Positions 16,999 through 27,458 of a DNA stretch of 32,620 bases are shown here, piece by piece. A program made the translations under genes and the position numbers. The notes under the pieces were generated by a model. That model was not told the DNA's origin. It searched no databases and saw only the letters and a program-made list of their open reading frames with translations. Numbering within the stretch: position 1 is the first letter of the stretch; each line of letters begins with the position of its first letter. Source of the stretch: Planctomycetota bacterium. GTDB taxonomy: Bacteria; Planctomycetota; Planctomycetia; Pirellulales; UBA1268. Where the stretch lies: the NCBI GenBank assembly GCA_029978905.1, contig JAPOIM010000048.1, forward strand, positions 1 through 32,620. Reading direction: 5' to 3'.

Positions 16999-19284
16999 CG
17001 TGTTGCTGGGCAGCGGTCCCGTCAGGTCGAGTTCAAAGGCGGGTTCGGTTCGCTCGGGTTCGGTGAGGAAAAGTTGCGAGAAGACCACGCCTTCGTCGCG
17101 CCAGGCACGCGTGGCGTAGACCCGCGCCCGCACCCAGACTTCGTGAGACTGCTGCACGAGGTCCGACACATCCAGCGGATTGTCGGAGATGCCCGCGTGT
17201 CCGAATCGCAGCCCAGTGACGGTCGTCCATTCGTTGCCATCGGTTGAGACATCGATGGTGACGGAGGCGCCTGGGTCGATAGGAGCGTGCTCGGTTCCTT
17301 CACGGAGGACTTGGTCATTGCGCTGCGCGAAAGGCTTGGCGATGGCCGTCCAGACGGCGTGTTTTGCCCGCAGCCACGCGATGCGGACGGGGAACGGCAC
17401 CTCAAACCGCATCACAATCGTGGCTTCCTCGTTGGTGCGTTGAGGTCGCAGGAAGGCGAACGTGGCGTTGTTGAAAGCCACGGTGGTCTCTTCGAGGCCT
17501 GCCATTTCGACCACGTGCCGCTCCCAGTCGTCGTCGTTGAGATTGAAGCGAAAGCGGGAAAAGGAGGGCATCTCCCAGGCGTAGAGCGGGGTGGTGACGG
17601 GCCTCTGGTCGGGTGGGCTGCCGGGAGGCAACGGCTCGGTGACCGCGAGGGTGTAACGGCCTTGCGGTGTCGTGATGGCTTCCAGCCCCTCCACCAGGCA
17701 CGAGTACACGTTGCCAGAGGTGAACTGCAGCGAGATGTTCGACGTGTCGATCGGGGTGCCGTCACGGCTGAGCAGGAAGCTTCGCGGGGTGAGTGAACGT
17801 TCGAGAGTGGGGACGGTGAGCGACGGATCGAAGAGGAGTTGCATCCACTCCAGTGGCGAGATGCGCTGAGGGATGATCTCGGGCGCGGCGCCTTGGCCGT
17901 GCGACGAGTTGGTGTAGTCAGGTGAAACCCCAATCCTCGTGAGGAGCGAGGTGGCTTCTTTACCAGAGGCCACGGCGGGGGGAGGTTTCTGGGCCATCTC
18001 ATTGCGCGTGAGCCCGATTCTCAAGGCGATGCCGCCAAGACCAACGACGATCACCATCAGCGAGATCGCCACTCGCGGGTGCCGCAGCACTCGCGTGATC
18101 GTGGTGACGGAGGTACGCCTGCGCGGGTGGGAGTTTGGTGGCCTGCCGGCGAGCACCCGACGCAGGTCGGCGGCTAGGAGCCCCGCGTGGGCGTAACGAT
18201 CCTCAGGGCGGTGAGCGAGGCAGGTCTCGGCCACCCGCTGCAGATCGCGTCGGAACCTCCAGCCGCTGTGGGGGCCGCGTTGCCCCCGCAGCGGCTTGGC
18301 TGTGGCGCGGTTGCGAGCGTGCGGGAGACTTTCTGTCAGCAACTCGTGCAAGACGACGCCCAGCGAGTAGACATCGCTGGCCTTGCCGAGGAGATTCTGT
18401 TTCCCCGCACACTGTTCCGGACTCATGTAGGCCCGGGTGCCTAGCAGGACCCGTCGCGAGCCCGATTCTTCGGTGGTGTCCTGCGGATCGGCGAGCGCGG
18501 TGGCGATCCCAAAGTCGATGACTTTTAGGTGGCCTACGCCGTGAGGAGATTGCAGGGAGGTGCTGGCATGGCTCGCAGAACCGGGGGCCACGAGCATGTT
18601 GCTGGGTTTGATGTCGCGGTGAACGATGCCTTGGCTGTGCCCAGCGGCGATCGCGTCGCAGGCCTCGAGAAAAAGTTGCAGGCGTTCGTGGGTTGGGAGC
18701 TGCCGACGGTTGCAGAAATCCACAAGCGACTCAGCGTCCGGCACAAACTCCATGACGAAGTAGGGCAGCACGACCGATTCGTGGAGGTACTCGCCGGCGC
18801 TGAAGAGCGTGGCAATGTGCGGATGGGAAAGTTGCCCCAGCACCTCGACTTCGCGGAGGAAACGTTGGTGGGCTGATGGGGTTTGGGCGAACGCCGGAAA
18901 CTTGACCGCCACATTCCTTTTGAGTGCTTGCTGATATCCGCAGTAAACGTAGCTCATGCCTCCGCGAGCGATCAGGCCTTCGATCCGCACGTCGCCGACA
19001 ACCGCTCCCACGAGTGTTGAGCTGCCTGCGACTGGCAGGTCTGCGAGTGGTCCTGCGGTCCCAGTCGCAGAGCGCACCGAGGGGGCGATCGGCGTTCCGC
19101 TGCCGGCCGCAGCGGCGACGGAGGGTGCGGTCTCGGCCGACCTGCCTGCGGTTGACGGTGGGTGGCCGCCGGTTGATGGATGCTGGCCTGGCGATAACTC
19201 CACCGCGGAGCGATCGATGGGGAGCGACGGCAGATGCTCTGAGGGGGCCATGGCGACAATGGGCTCCGCGGGGGCTCGCAGCAT
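16990..19284 (-). CDS. Transmembrane Ser/Thr protein kinase with a large extracytoplasmic domain
   Basis: This 764-residue Hanks-type kinase is a likely receptor kinase. Residues 1-95 are a Pro/Ser/Ala-rich, probably disordered leader. The kinase domain spans about 98-378: glycine-rich loop ARGGMSYVY, K128 in VAVK, a Glu near 145, catalytic HRDIKPSN at 222-229, DFG at 257-259, SPE at 288-290 and SDVYSLGVVL. All catalytic residues are present, so it should be active. A basic stretch (HPRRR) precedes a single membrane helix at about 405-423. The remaining 340 residues lie outside the cytoplasm, are beta-rich and match no domain I recognise; one part refers to a segment like STDGNEWTTVTGLRFG reminiscent of discoidin-like sandwiches, which is a weak impression. 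An alternative start is the ATG at 19251. It lies 79 bases after lysC on the same strand. Confidence 0.9.
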   Translation of the reverse strand: MLRAPAEPIVAMAPSEHLPSLPIDRSAVELSPGQHPSTGGHPPSTAGRSAETAPSVAAAAGSGTPIAPSVRSATGTAGPLADLPVAGSSTLVGAVVGDVRIEGLIARGGMSYVYCGYQQALKRNVAVKFPAFAQTPSAHQRFLREVEVLGQLSHPHIATLFSAGEYLHESVVLPYFVMEFVPDAESLVDFCNRRQLPTHERLQLFLEACDAIAAGHSQGIVHRDIKPSNMLVAPGSASHASTSLQSPHGVGHLKVIDFGIATALADPQDTTEESGSRRVLLGTRAYMSPEQCAGKQNLLGKASDVYSLGVVLHELLTESLPHARNRATAKPLRGQRGPHSGWRFRRDLQRVAETCLAHRPEDRYAHAGLLAADLRRVLAGRPPNSHPRRRTSVTTITRVLRHPRVAISLMVIVVGLGGIALRIGLTRNEMAQKPPPAVASGKEATSLLTRIGVSPDYTNSSHGQGAAPEIIPQRISPLEWMQLLFDPSLTVPTLERSLTPRSFLLSRDGTPIDTSNISLQFTSGNVYSCLVEGLEAITTPQGRYTLAVTEPLPPGSPPDQRPVTTPLYAWEMPSFSRFRFNLNDDDWERHVVEMAGLEETTVAFNNATFAFLRPQRTNEEATIVMRFEVPFPVRIAWLRAKHAVWTAIAKPFAQRNDQVLREGTEHAPIDPGASVTIDVSTDGNEWTTVTGLRFGHAGISDNPLDVSDLVQQSHEVWVRARVYATRAWRDEGVVFSQLFLTEPERTEPAFELDLTGPLPSNTRR

Positions 19285-19363
19285 ACGCCGAGCCGGGCGG
19301 TCGCGTCGCGTCGACGATTCGCGGCGGTGTCAGCCGGCGGCGCCGTGAGTGGGCCGGGCGTGC

Positions 19364-21130
19364 TTACAGGCCTGCAGCCTGGCGAAGGATGGCCAGCGCC
19401 CGCTCCCCTTCCGTAGCTGCGACCACCACGTTCACCCGCACTTCGCTGGTGCTCACCAGGTCAATGTTGATCCCGGCCTCAGCGAGCGGGCGGAAGAGAC
19501 GATCCGCGATCGCCGAATGGCTGCGGATGCCCACCCCGGTAATCGAGAGTTTGGCGACATGGGGCATGTCGGCCACACGGGCTCCACGCGATTCGGCGAT
19601 GGACCGGGCCGTGGTTGCGGCGAGGTCCCGATCCTCACTGGCGACCGTAAAACTCAACTCGGCTTTTCCGTCGCGTGGTTCGCTCTGCACGATCATGTCG
19701 ACCACGAGGCCAGCGCGGCCAAGCTCACCAAACACCTCGGCAGCGACGCCTGGTGTGTCGGGAAGATCGATGAACGTGACGAGCGCCTGCGTCTCGTCGA
19801 GGTGGCAGTCTTCGATTGCCAGGTCTTCCATACCTTCCAGACGTTGGACGACTTCAAGCGGGCTTACCGTGGCGTCTTCAATCACTGCCGCATCGATCGC
19901 GGGGCCCGCCACCGACGCGGCTTCTTCGAGCACAAACGCTTGGTGAACTGCTCGCACGGCACGCTGGGCATCGTCGCGGTGCACGAGCACGGAAATCTTG
20001 ATCTCGCTCGTGGTGATCATGTGCACGTTGATCTTCTCCGCGGCGAGGGCCGCAAACATCGCACCAGCGACGCCCTGCTGGCTCGCCATGCCGATGCCCA
20101 CCGCCGAGACCTTGGCCAGGCCTTCCTGCGATGAAATCTCGGCCGCTCCGATTTCTCCAGCGACGCGGCGAGCCACGTCCAGCGCCTGCGGCAGGTCGCT
20201 TGTGCTCACCGTGCAGGAGATATCGGCCCGCCCTTCCTGGGCGACGTTCTGCACAATCATGTCGACCGTGATGCCGGCCGAGGTGAGCGCCGAGATCACA
20301 GCTTGACTGGAACCGGGTTCGTCCGGCACTCCAGCGATCGTCAGTCGGGATTCGTCCTTGGCGAGGGCCACGCCAGACACCACGCGGTGGGCGGCGAGTC
20401 GATCGGGGGCGATCAGCGTGCCCGGTCCGTCCTGGAAGCTCGAACGCACGAGCACCTTCACCCCAAACTTCTTGGCAAACTCGATGGAGCGGGCATGCAT
20501 CACCCCTGCCCCGAGGCTCGCCAGTTCCAGCATCTCGTCGTAGGCGATGGAGGGGAGGCGGCAGGCGGCCGGGAGGATGCGTGGGTCGGTGGTGTAGATG
20601 CCATCGACGTCGGTGTAGATCTCGCAGAGGTCGGCGTCGAGCACCGCCGCGAGCGCCACGGCGGTGGTGTCGGAGCCACCTCGGCCGAGGGTGGTGATGT
20701 TGCCGTTCTGGTCGATGCCCTGAAAGCCAGCGGCCACGACGATCGCGCCCCGGTCGAGGTGCCCCCTGATCGTTTCGGTGGAGATGGAGCGGATGCGGGC
20801 GCGGGTGTGGGAACTGTCGGTGCGGATGCCGATTTGGGCGCCGGCAAGGCTCACGGCTTCCACGCCGAGGGCGTGGGCTGCCATCGCCATCAAGGCGACC
20901 GTCACCTGCTCACCGGTCGAGAGCAGCATGTCCATTTCACGGGCACTCGGCGACGACGTGATGCCGCGAGCCAACTCCACGAGGGCATCTGTCTGCTTGC
21001 CCATGGCGCTGACCACCATCACCACCTGATCGCCAGCTTGGTGGCGTGCGACCGCTTTCTTCGCTGCGGCCATGATCTTGGCGGGATCGGCGACGCTCGT
21101 TCCGCCAAACTTCTGAACGACAAGTGCCAT
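19364..21130 (-). CDS. lysC: Aspartate kinase with four ACT domains
   Basis: Aspartokinase phosphorylates aspartate, the first committed step toward lysine, threonine and methionine. The 588-residue protein begins with KFGGTS (K7-S12); further kinase signatures are STGEQ near 71 and GRGGSDTTAVAL near 149, and the kinase domain ends near 245. Typical monofunctional enzymes have about 400-450 residues with two ACT domains. Here there are four, at about 262-330, 339-400, 448-517 and 526-588, in two similar pairs: DMIVQN/MITTSEIKISVLV and DMIVQS/LVSTSEVRVNVVV. This doubled regulatory arm is known from cyanobacterial aspartokinase. Concerted feedback by lysine and threonine is likely but not readable from the sequence. 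The start follows GGAGG, located inside the end of the apgM-like gene, with only 4 bases between the two genes. Confidence 0.96.
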   Translation of the reverse strand: MALVVQKFGGTSVADPAKIMAAAKKAVARHQAGDQVVMVVSAMGKQTDALVELARGITSSPSAREMDMLLSTGEQVTVALMAMAAHALGVEAVSLAGAQIGIRTDSSHTRARIRSISTETIRGHLDRGAIVVAAGFQGIDQNGNITTLGRGGSDTTAVALAAVLDADLCEIYTDVDGIYTTDPRILPAACRLPSIAYDEMLELASLGAGVMHARSIEFAKKFGVKVLVRSSFQDGPGTLIAPDRLAAHRVVSGVALAKDESRLTIAGVPDEPGSSQAVISALTSAGITVDMIVQNVAQEGRADISCTVSTSDLPQALDVARRVAGEIGAAEISSQEGLAKVSAVGIGMASQQGVAGAMFAALAAEKINVHMITTSEIKISVLVHRDDAQRAVRAVHQAFVLEEAASVAGPAIDAAVIEDATVSPLEVVQRLEGMEDLAIEDCHLDETQALVTFIDLPDTPGVAAEVFGELGRAGLVVDMIVQSEPRDGKAELSFTVASEDRDLAATTARSIAESRGARVADMPHVAKLSITGVGIRSHSAIADRLFRPLAEAGINIDLVSTSEVRVNVVVAATEGERALAILRQAAGL

Positions 21131-21134
21131 CAGG

Positions 21135-22382
21135 TCAGCCTCCAGCGACGTTCGTGCGAAGAAATTCGTTCATCAACTCCCAGCCCGGGTCGGTGAGCGG
21201 GCCGGCGAGCGCTGCGGACTCTCCGTAGGCGACTGCCGAATCGGCAGGGATGCCGCTTCCTGCGACGACGTACGGCACGCCGCCACGCGAATGGGTTTTG
21301 GTGGAGAGAAACGTGGGGTGATCGGGACAAATCAGAATGCGGTGGTCGCCGCATCCCTGTAGGTGCTTCACCAAGGGAGCCACGATCAACGCATCGATAC
21401 GCTCGATGGCGGCGATCTTCTCGGCGGTGTCGCCCTGGTGGCTCGCCTCATCCGGCGCTTCCACGTGCACGCAGACAAGATCGGCCGACTCGAGTTCTTC
21501 GATCGCGGCGCGAGCCTTGGCAGCGTAGTCGGTGTCGAGGTAGCCGGTGGCGCCCTGCACTTCGCGTCGCTTCCAGCCGGAGAGGGAGGCGAGGCCGCGG
21601 AGAAGGTCCACGGCGGTGATCATGGTGGCGGACACGCCATGGAGGTCCGCAAAACTCGGCATGGCGGGGGCTTTGCCGGCTCCCCATAGCCAGACATGCG
21701 TGGCTGGCCGCTGACCGGCTGCACGGCGGGCAACGTTGACGGGGTGCTCGGCGAGCCACCGCTCGCTGGCCGCCATGATTTCGGAGAGGAACCGGCTCCC
21801 TCGGCCTCGCGGAAAGGCATCGATGACCGGCTTGTCCATCAGGTCGTGAGGGGGCACGGTCCGCAGTTCGTTTCCGAGCGGGCTCGCGTCGCCCGGCTGA
21901 CCTCGGTGGATCAGCAGGTTGCGGTAACTCACGCCTGGCACGAACTGCCACGACGCGGCAAGTTCGGGAAAATCCTTTGCCAGCCCGGCCTGGGATGCGG
22001 TCAGCAACTCGCGGGCTTCCTCGCTAGAGATGTGCCCGGCGGTGAAATCTTCCATCACGCTCTGGCCGTCTTGATCGACGATCGTCACCAGGTTGCAACG
22101 GACAGCCCAGTCGTCAGGCCCAAGAGAGATGCCTTGGGCTGCAGCCTCAAGCGGCGCGCGGCCAGTGAAGAAGGTCAGTGGGTCGTAGCCCAGCAGGCTC
22201 ATGCAGGCCACTTCGGAGCCGGGCGGTAGGCTCGGCGGCACGTGATCGGCACGCCCCACGCGTCCTCGCGCGGCGAGCGCATCCATCGCAGGCGTGTGGG
22301 CGGCCTCGAGAGGCGTGCGGCCGTTGAGAGCGGCCTGCGGTTCGTCGGCGGCGCCATCCGGAATGAGGAGCAGGTACTTCAT
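21135..22382 (-). CDS. ApgM-like phosphomutase, probable homoserine kinase
   Basis: The 415-residue protein belongs to the cofactor-independent phosphoglycerate mutase (ApgM) branch of the alkaline phosphatase superfamily. Metal-binding segments are LLIPDGAAD (D9), HVEAPDEASHQGD and CPDHPT followed by THSRGGVP; the phospho-acceptor serine is probably in PPGSEVACMSLLGYDP (S56 or S62). One described ApgM subfamily is named proposed homoserine kinase because it sits among threonine genes and replaces ThrB. This gene lies exactly between hom and lysC, and no thrB of the GHMP type is present in the window, so homoserine phosphorylation is the favoured role by context. A glycolytic mutase function cannot be excluded. 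It follows hom by 69 bases and ends 4 bases before lysC. Confidence 0.88.
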   Translation of the reverse strand: MKYLLLIPDGAADEPQAALNGRTPLEAAHTPAMDALAARGRVGRADHVPPSLPPGSEVACMSLLGYDPLTFFTGRAPLEAAAQGISLGPDDWAVRCNLVTIVDQDGQSVMEDFTAGHISSEEARELLTASQAGLAKDFPELAASWQFVPGVSYRNLLIHRGQPGDASPLGNELRTVPPHDLMDKPVIDAFPRGRGSRFLSEIMAASERWLAEHPVNVARRAAGQRPATHVWLWGAGKAPAMPSFADLHGVSATMITAVDLLRGLASLSGWKRREVQGATGYLDTDYAAKARAAIEELESADLVCVHVEAPDEASHQGDTAEKIAAIERIDALIVAPLVKHLQGCGDHRILICPDHPTFLSTKTHSRGGVPYVVAGSGIPADSAVAYGESAALAGPLTDPGWELMNEFLRTNVAGG

Positions 22383-22451
22383 CAGGCGGCTCTTGGTCGG
22401 GCTATGCGGGCCTCGGCGGACTACGCCGGGGTGGGTCGAGAAACGAGGCGG

Positions 22452-23780
22452 CTAGGCGGCAGGGCTGGCGTCGTCGAGTCGGCTCTGGTCGAGCACGGTC
22501 AGGCAGACGCTCTTGGCAAGCGCCGCCGGCAGGCCATCGATGGTCTGCACGGCCTCGGCCATTGCCGCCGACGAACTGCGGTGCGTCATGATCACGAGAG
22601 AGACCGCTTCGTCGGTCGCCCCCGAACCAGCACGCTGCAGCATCGACGAAATAGAAATGCCGTGGTCGCCGAGAATCCCCGTGATGGCTGCAAGCACGCC
22701 AGGCCGGTCACGGACAGAGACCCTCAAGAAGTGCCGCTCTTGGGTGTCGCCCCCGAGCGTCAGGTCGGGGTTCTCTTCGGAGAGCACGCCGGTTGTGCGG
22801 AAGGTGATCGCGGCCCGTCCCACCACGGTGTCGATAATGTCGGCGACGACGGCGGAGGCGGTGGGCATCTGCCCGGCTCCGAGCCCATGGAAAAACATCG
22901 GACCGACGGCATCCCCCACGATGCTCACGGCGTTGAATGCGCCCCGTGTTTCGGCAAGCGGCGTTCCCACCCGGACGAGCGCCGGGCTGACCCGCATTGA
23001 AAGCACACCATCGGCCCGTGTCGCCACGGCGACGAGCCTGACGCGGTAGCCAAGTTCGGCGGCGTCGTTCAGCAGGCCGATATCGAGGGTGTCGACCCCA
23101 ACGCGCGGGATCTCCTTCCAGGGCACCCACACGCCAAACGCGAGGTGGGCGAGAATCGCCAGTTTCTGGGTGGCATCGGTGCCATCGACATCCATGGACG
23201 GGTCGGCTTCCGCAAACCCCTTGGCCTGGGCGAGCGCGAGGGCGTCGGCGTAGTCGAGGCCGTTCTCTTCCATCCGGGTCAGGATGAAGTTGCTCGTGCC
23301 ATTGAGGATGCCGCGAATGCTTTCGATGCGATTGGCTGCCAGGCATTCGCCGATGGCGGCCACGATTGGGATGCCGCCGGCGACCGCGGCCTCAAAAGCG
23401 ATGGCCCGCCCACGGCGGCGTGCAAGCGCGAACAGCTCAGGGCCGTGTTCGGCAAGCAGCGCCTTGTTGGCTGTCACCAGGTCCTTGCCGTTTTCGAGCA
23501 GTTCGATGGCCATGCTGCGGGCCGGCTCCAGGCCACCCACCAGCAGCACACCGACAGAAATCGACGGATCGCTACTGATTGACCGGATGTCGGTCGAAAT
23601 CCGCTCCGCGGGAAAGTCGAGCCCGCGATCTTTGGCAGGATTGGCGACAACCGCTCGCTCGACCACGATTGGGCGGCCGGCGTGCCGCGCGATGTGGTCG
23701 GCTGACGAGGAAAGCAGCCTCATCACACCGGATCCCACCGTGCCGAGGCCGACAACGCCAATCCGCACGGGCTCGGTCAT
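22452..23780 (-). CDS. hom: Homoserine dehydrogenase with C-terminal ACT domain
   Basis: Homoserine dehydrogenase reduces aspartate semialdehyde to homoserine with NAD(P)H, at the branch to threonine and methionine. The ATG at 23780 places the Rossmann motif GVVGLGTVGSG at residues 8-18 as expected; the frame is open further upstream but without family similarity. K106 in TANKALL and the pair D202/K206 in DGTDATQKLAIL match the catalytic residues, and GILNGTSNFIL is the substrate-binding signature. The ACT domain begins near FLRVSVRDRPGVLAAI and ends near the C-terminus, which suggests threonine feedback. The length of 442 residues is typical. It is the first gene of hom, apgM-like, lysC. A GGAG lies 13 bases upstream of the start, a weak ribosome-binding site. 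Confidence 0.96.
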   Translation of the reverse strand: MTEPVRIGVVGLGTVGSGVMRLLSSSADHIARHAGRPIVVERAVVANPAKDRGLDFPAERISTDIRSISSDPSISVGVLLVGGLEPARSMAIELLENGKDLVTANKALLAEHGPELFALARRRGRAIAFEAAVAGGIPIVAAIGECLAANRIESIRGILNGTSNFILTRMEENGLDYADALALAQAKGFAEADPSMDVDGTDATQKLAILAHLAFGVWVPWKEIPRVGVDTLDIGLLNDAAELGYRVRLVAVATRADGVLSMRVSPALVRVGTPLAETRGAFNAVSIVGDAVGPMFFHGLGAGQMPTASAVVADIIDTVVGRAAITFRTTGVLSEENPDLTLGGDTQERHFLRVSVRDRPGVLAAITGILGDHGISISSMLQRAGSGATDEAVSLVIMTHRSSSAAMAEAVQTIDGLPAALAKSVCLTVLDQSRLDDASPAA

Positions 23781-24019
23781 GGTGTGAGGGGTGCTCCAGG
23801 CTTTTCGGGAGGGGAGGAGGCTTTGAGGCGAAAGCCGGGCTTCCCGGGAGGGATCAGGCCGCCGACAGGCAGCCATCGACTCCCCTGCATCGTAATCGTC
23901 TGCCGCAGGGGTTCAATCCGGGGCCGTGGTAGGCGGGGACGGTGCTTGCACGGTTCCGTGGGCCCCCGTACCGTGACGCGTCATCGCTTTCGCCTCTCCC
24001 TCTCCAACGGATCCCTGCC
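23781..24019. promoter_or_regulatory. Divergent intergenic region of the hom operon and the M42 peptidase
   Basis: These 239 bases separate two divergent start codons and should hold promoters for both. A 6-bp perfect hairpin with a 6-base loop, GGCTTT-gaggcg-AAAGCC, lies at 23819-23836, inside the likely hom leader. A purine-rich tract precedes it at about 23805-23820. I see no leader peptide with runs of Thr or Ile codons that would indicate classical attenuation. The TTCAATC near 23912 is not a tRNA T-arm because its flanks do not pair. Confidence 0.35.
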
Positions 24020-25078
24020 ATGGATGCTGCTGCCCGTGACTTCCTCTTTCGCCTGCTCGAGACGCCGAGCCCATCGGGCTACGAACGGCCGGTGCAGGAG
24101 CTGGTGCGGGAGTACCTCGCCGGCGTCGCCGACAGTGTCTCCTCCGATGCTCACGGCAATGTGATTGGTGGCAAAAACACGGCGGTCACGCCACGCGTGC
24201 TGCTGGTCGGGCACTGTGACCAGATCGGTTTGATCGTGCAGCACATCGACGCCGACGGCTTCTTGTGGGTGCAGCCGATCGGCGGTTGGGATCCGATGCA
24301 GCTCGTCGGGTCGCACGTGGTGGTCTGGACCGCCGCGGGCCCGGTGCCAGGCGTGATTTCACGCAAGCCGATCCACCTGCTTTCCGACGAGGAGCGGAAA
24401 GCGGTGCCCAAGATGAAGGATCTTTGGGTCGATATCGGAGCGACCGACAAGGCTGATGCCGAGAGCATGGTGCGGGTCGGGGACTGCCTGACGTTTGACC
24501 TGAAGGCCCAGCTCCTCCGCAACAATCGTGCGGCCGCGGTGGCAATGGACGACAAAGTTGGGCTCTGGACGGTGCTCGAAGCCTTTCGGCGGGCTGCCGC
24601 AGGCCCGCTCCGCTGCGGCCTGTTTGTGTCGTCGAGCGTGCAGGAGGAAATCGGCCTCCGCGGGGCCAAAACAAGCGCTCACACCGTGGATCCCCAGGTG
24701 GGCATCGCGGTTGACGTGACGCATGCCACCGACTGCCCCACGATCGACAAGAAGGCTGAGGGAGATATTTCGCTCGGCAAGGGGCCGGTCGTGTATCGCG
24801 GTCCCAACATGAATCCCCATGTGGTGGAACGGCTGCTCGCGGCGGCGGCGGCGGCGTCGATTCCCGTCCAACTCGGGGCCAACGGCCGGGCCACGCCCAC
24901 CGACGCGAACGTGCTGCAGACCACCCGCGGCGGTGTCGCCACCGGCTTGGTGAGCATCCCCAACCGCTACATGCACTCGGCGGTGGAGACGGTTTCGCTC
25001 GATGATATCGACCGTGCGGCCGACCTTTTGGCGGCATTTGTGCGGGACATCGACGACAGTGTGTCGTGGGTGCCCTGA
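24020..25078 (+). CDS. M42 family metallo-aminopeptidase (glutamyl aminopeptidase/cellulase M family)
   Basis: This 352-residue dinuclear metal peptidase of family M42 (PepA/FrvX/TET-like) removes N-terminal residues from peptides in the cytoplasm. The metal ligands and catalytic residues are visible: H65 and D67 in VGHCDQIG, the bridging aspartate in AMDDKVG (D177 or D178), E209/E210 in SVQEEIGLRG, D232 in AVDVTHATD and H319 in RYMHSAVE. The start at 24020 begins MDAAARDFLFRLLETPSPSGYE-like, and its ETPSPSG segment is the family's usual N-terminus. The family forms large dodecameric shells. Its divergence from hom and the terminator after it suggest a single-gene transcript. Confidence 0.94.
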   Translation: MDAAARDFLFRLLETPSPSGYERPVQELVREYLAGVADSVSSDAHGNVIGGKNTAVTPRVLLVGHCDQIGLIVQHIDADGFLWVQPIGGWDPMQLVGSHVVVWTAAGPVPGVISRKPIHLLSDEERKAVPKMKDLWVDIGATDKADAESMVRVGDCLTFDLKAQLLRNNRAAAVAMDDKVGLWTVLEAFRRAAAGPLRCGLFVSSSVQEEIGLRGAKTSAHTVDPQVGIAVDVTHATDCPTIDKKAEGDISLGKGPVVYRGPNMNPHVVERLLAAAAAASIPVQLGANGRATPTDANVLQTTRGGVATGLVSIPNRYMHSAVETVSLDDIDRAADLLAAFVRDIDDSVSWVP

Positions 25079-27019
<1,941 letters not shown>

Positions 27020-27074
27020 GCCTGAGCCCCGTCTTCCCAAACAATCTCACTAACCCTTTTCGGAGACCTGATTC

Positions 27075-27374
27075 ATGAAGAACCTCAAGATTCGTCCTCT
27101 CGATGACCGTGTTGTGGTGACTCCTGTTGAGGCTGAGGAGCGAACGGCCGGCGGTATCGTCCTGCCCGACTCCGCCAAGGAGAAGCCCCAGCGTGGCCAC
27201 GTGACAGCACTTGGCCCAGGCCGTCTGCTCGAGAATGGCCAGCGGGCCGAGATGTCGCTCGCGATCGGCGATGAAGTGATCTATGGCAAGTACTCGGGCA
27301 GCGACATCGAGATCGATGGCCACGAGGTGAAGATCCTTCGCGAGGGAGACATCCTCGCCAAGGTGATGAACTGA
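27075..27374 (+). CDS. groES: Co-chaperonin GroES
   Basis: The 99-residue product is the heptameric lid of the chaperonin. It begins MKNLKIRPLDDRVVV, contains the mobile loop region EERTAGGIVLPDSAKEKP with the GIVLP motif that contacts GroEL, and ends with the conserved KILREGDILAKV. The length is normal for the family. The start follows GGAGA. It lies between the two groEL genes and could serve either or both rings. Confidence 0.97.
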   Translation: MKNLKIRPLDDRVVVTPVEAEERTAGGIVLPDSAKEKPQRGHVTALGPGRLLENGQRAEMSLAIGDEVIYGKYSGSDIEIDGHEVKILREGDILAKVMN

Positions 27375-27458
27375 TCGTTCGGCAGTCCTCCAGTATCAAC
27401 CACACTCGAACACACCATTTAGGGCCGCACGGTCGGCTCGACACGAGGAGAAGAACAC

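Noticed and set aside
23900..23930. TTCAATC within GGGGTTCAATCCGGGG, resembling a tRNA T-loop
   Set aside because: The flanking bases (GGGG and CGGGG) do not pair, and no acceptor or anticodon stem can be built around it.
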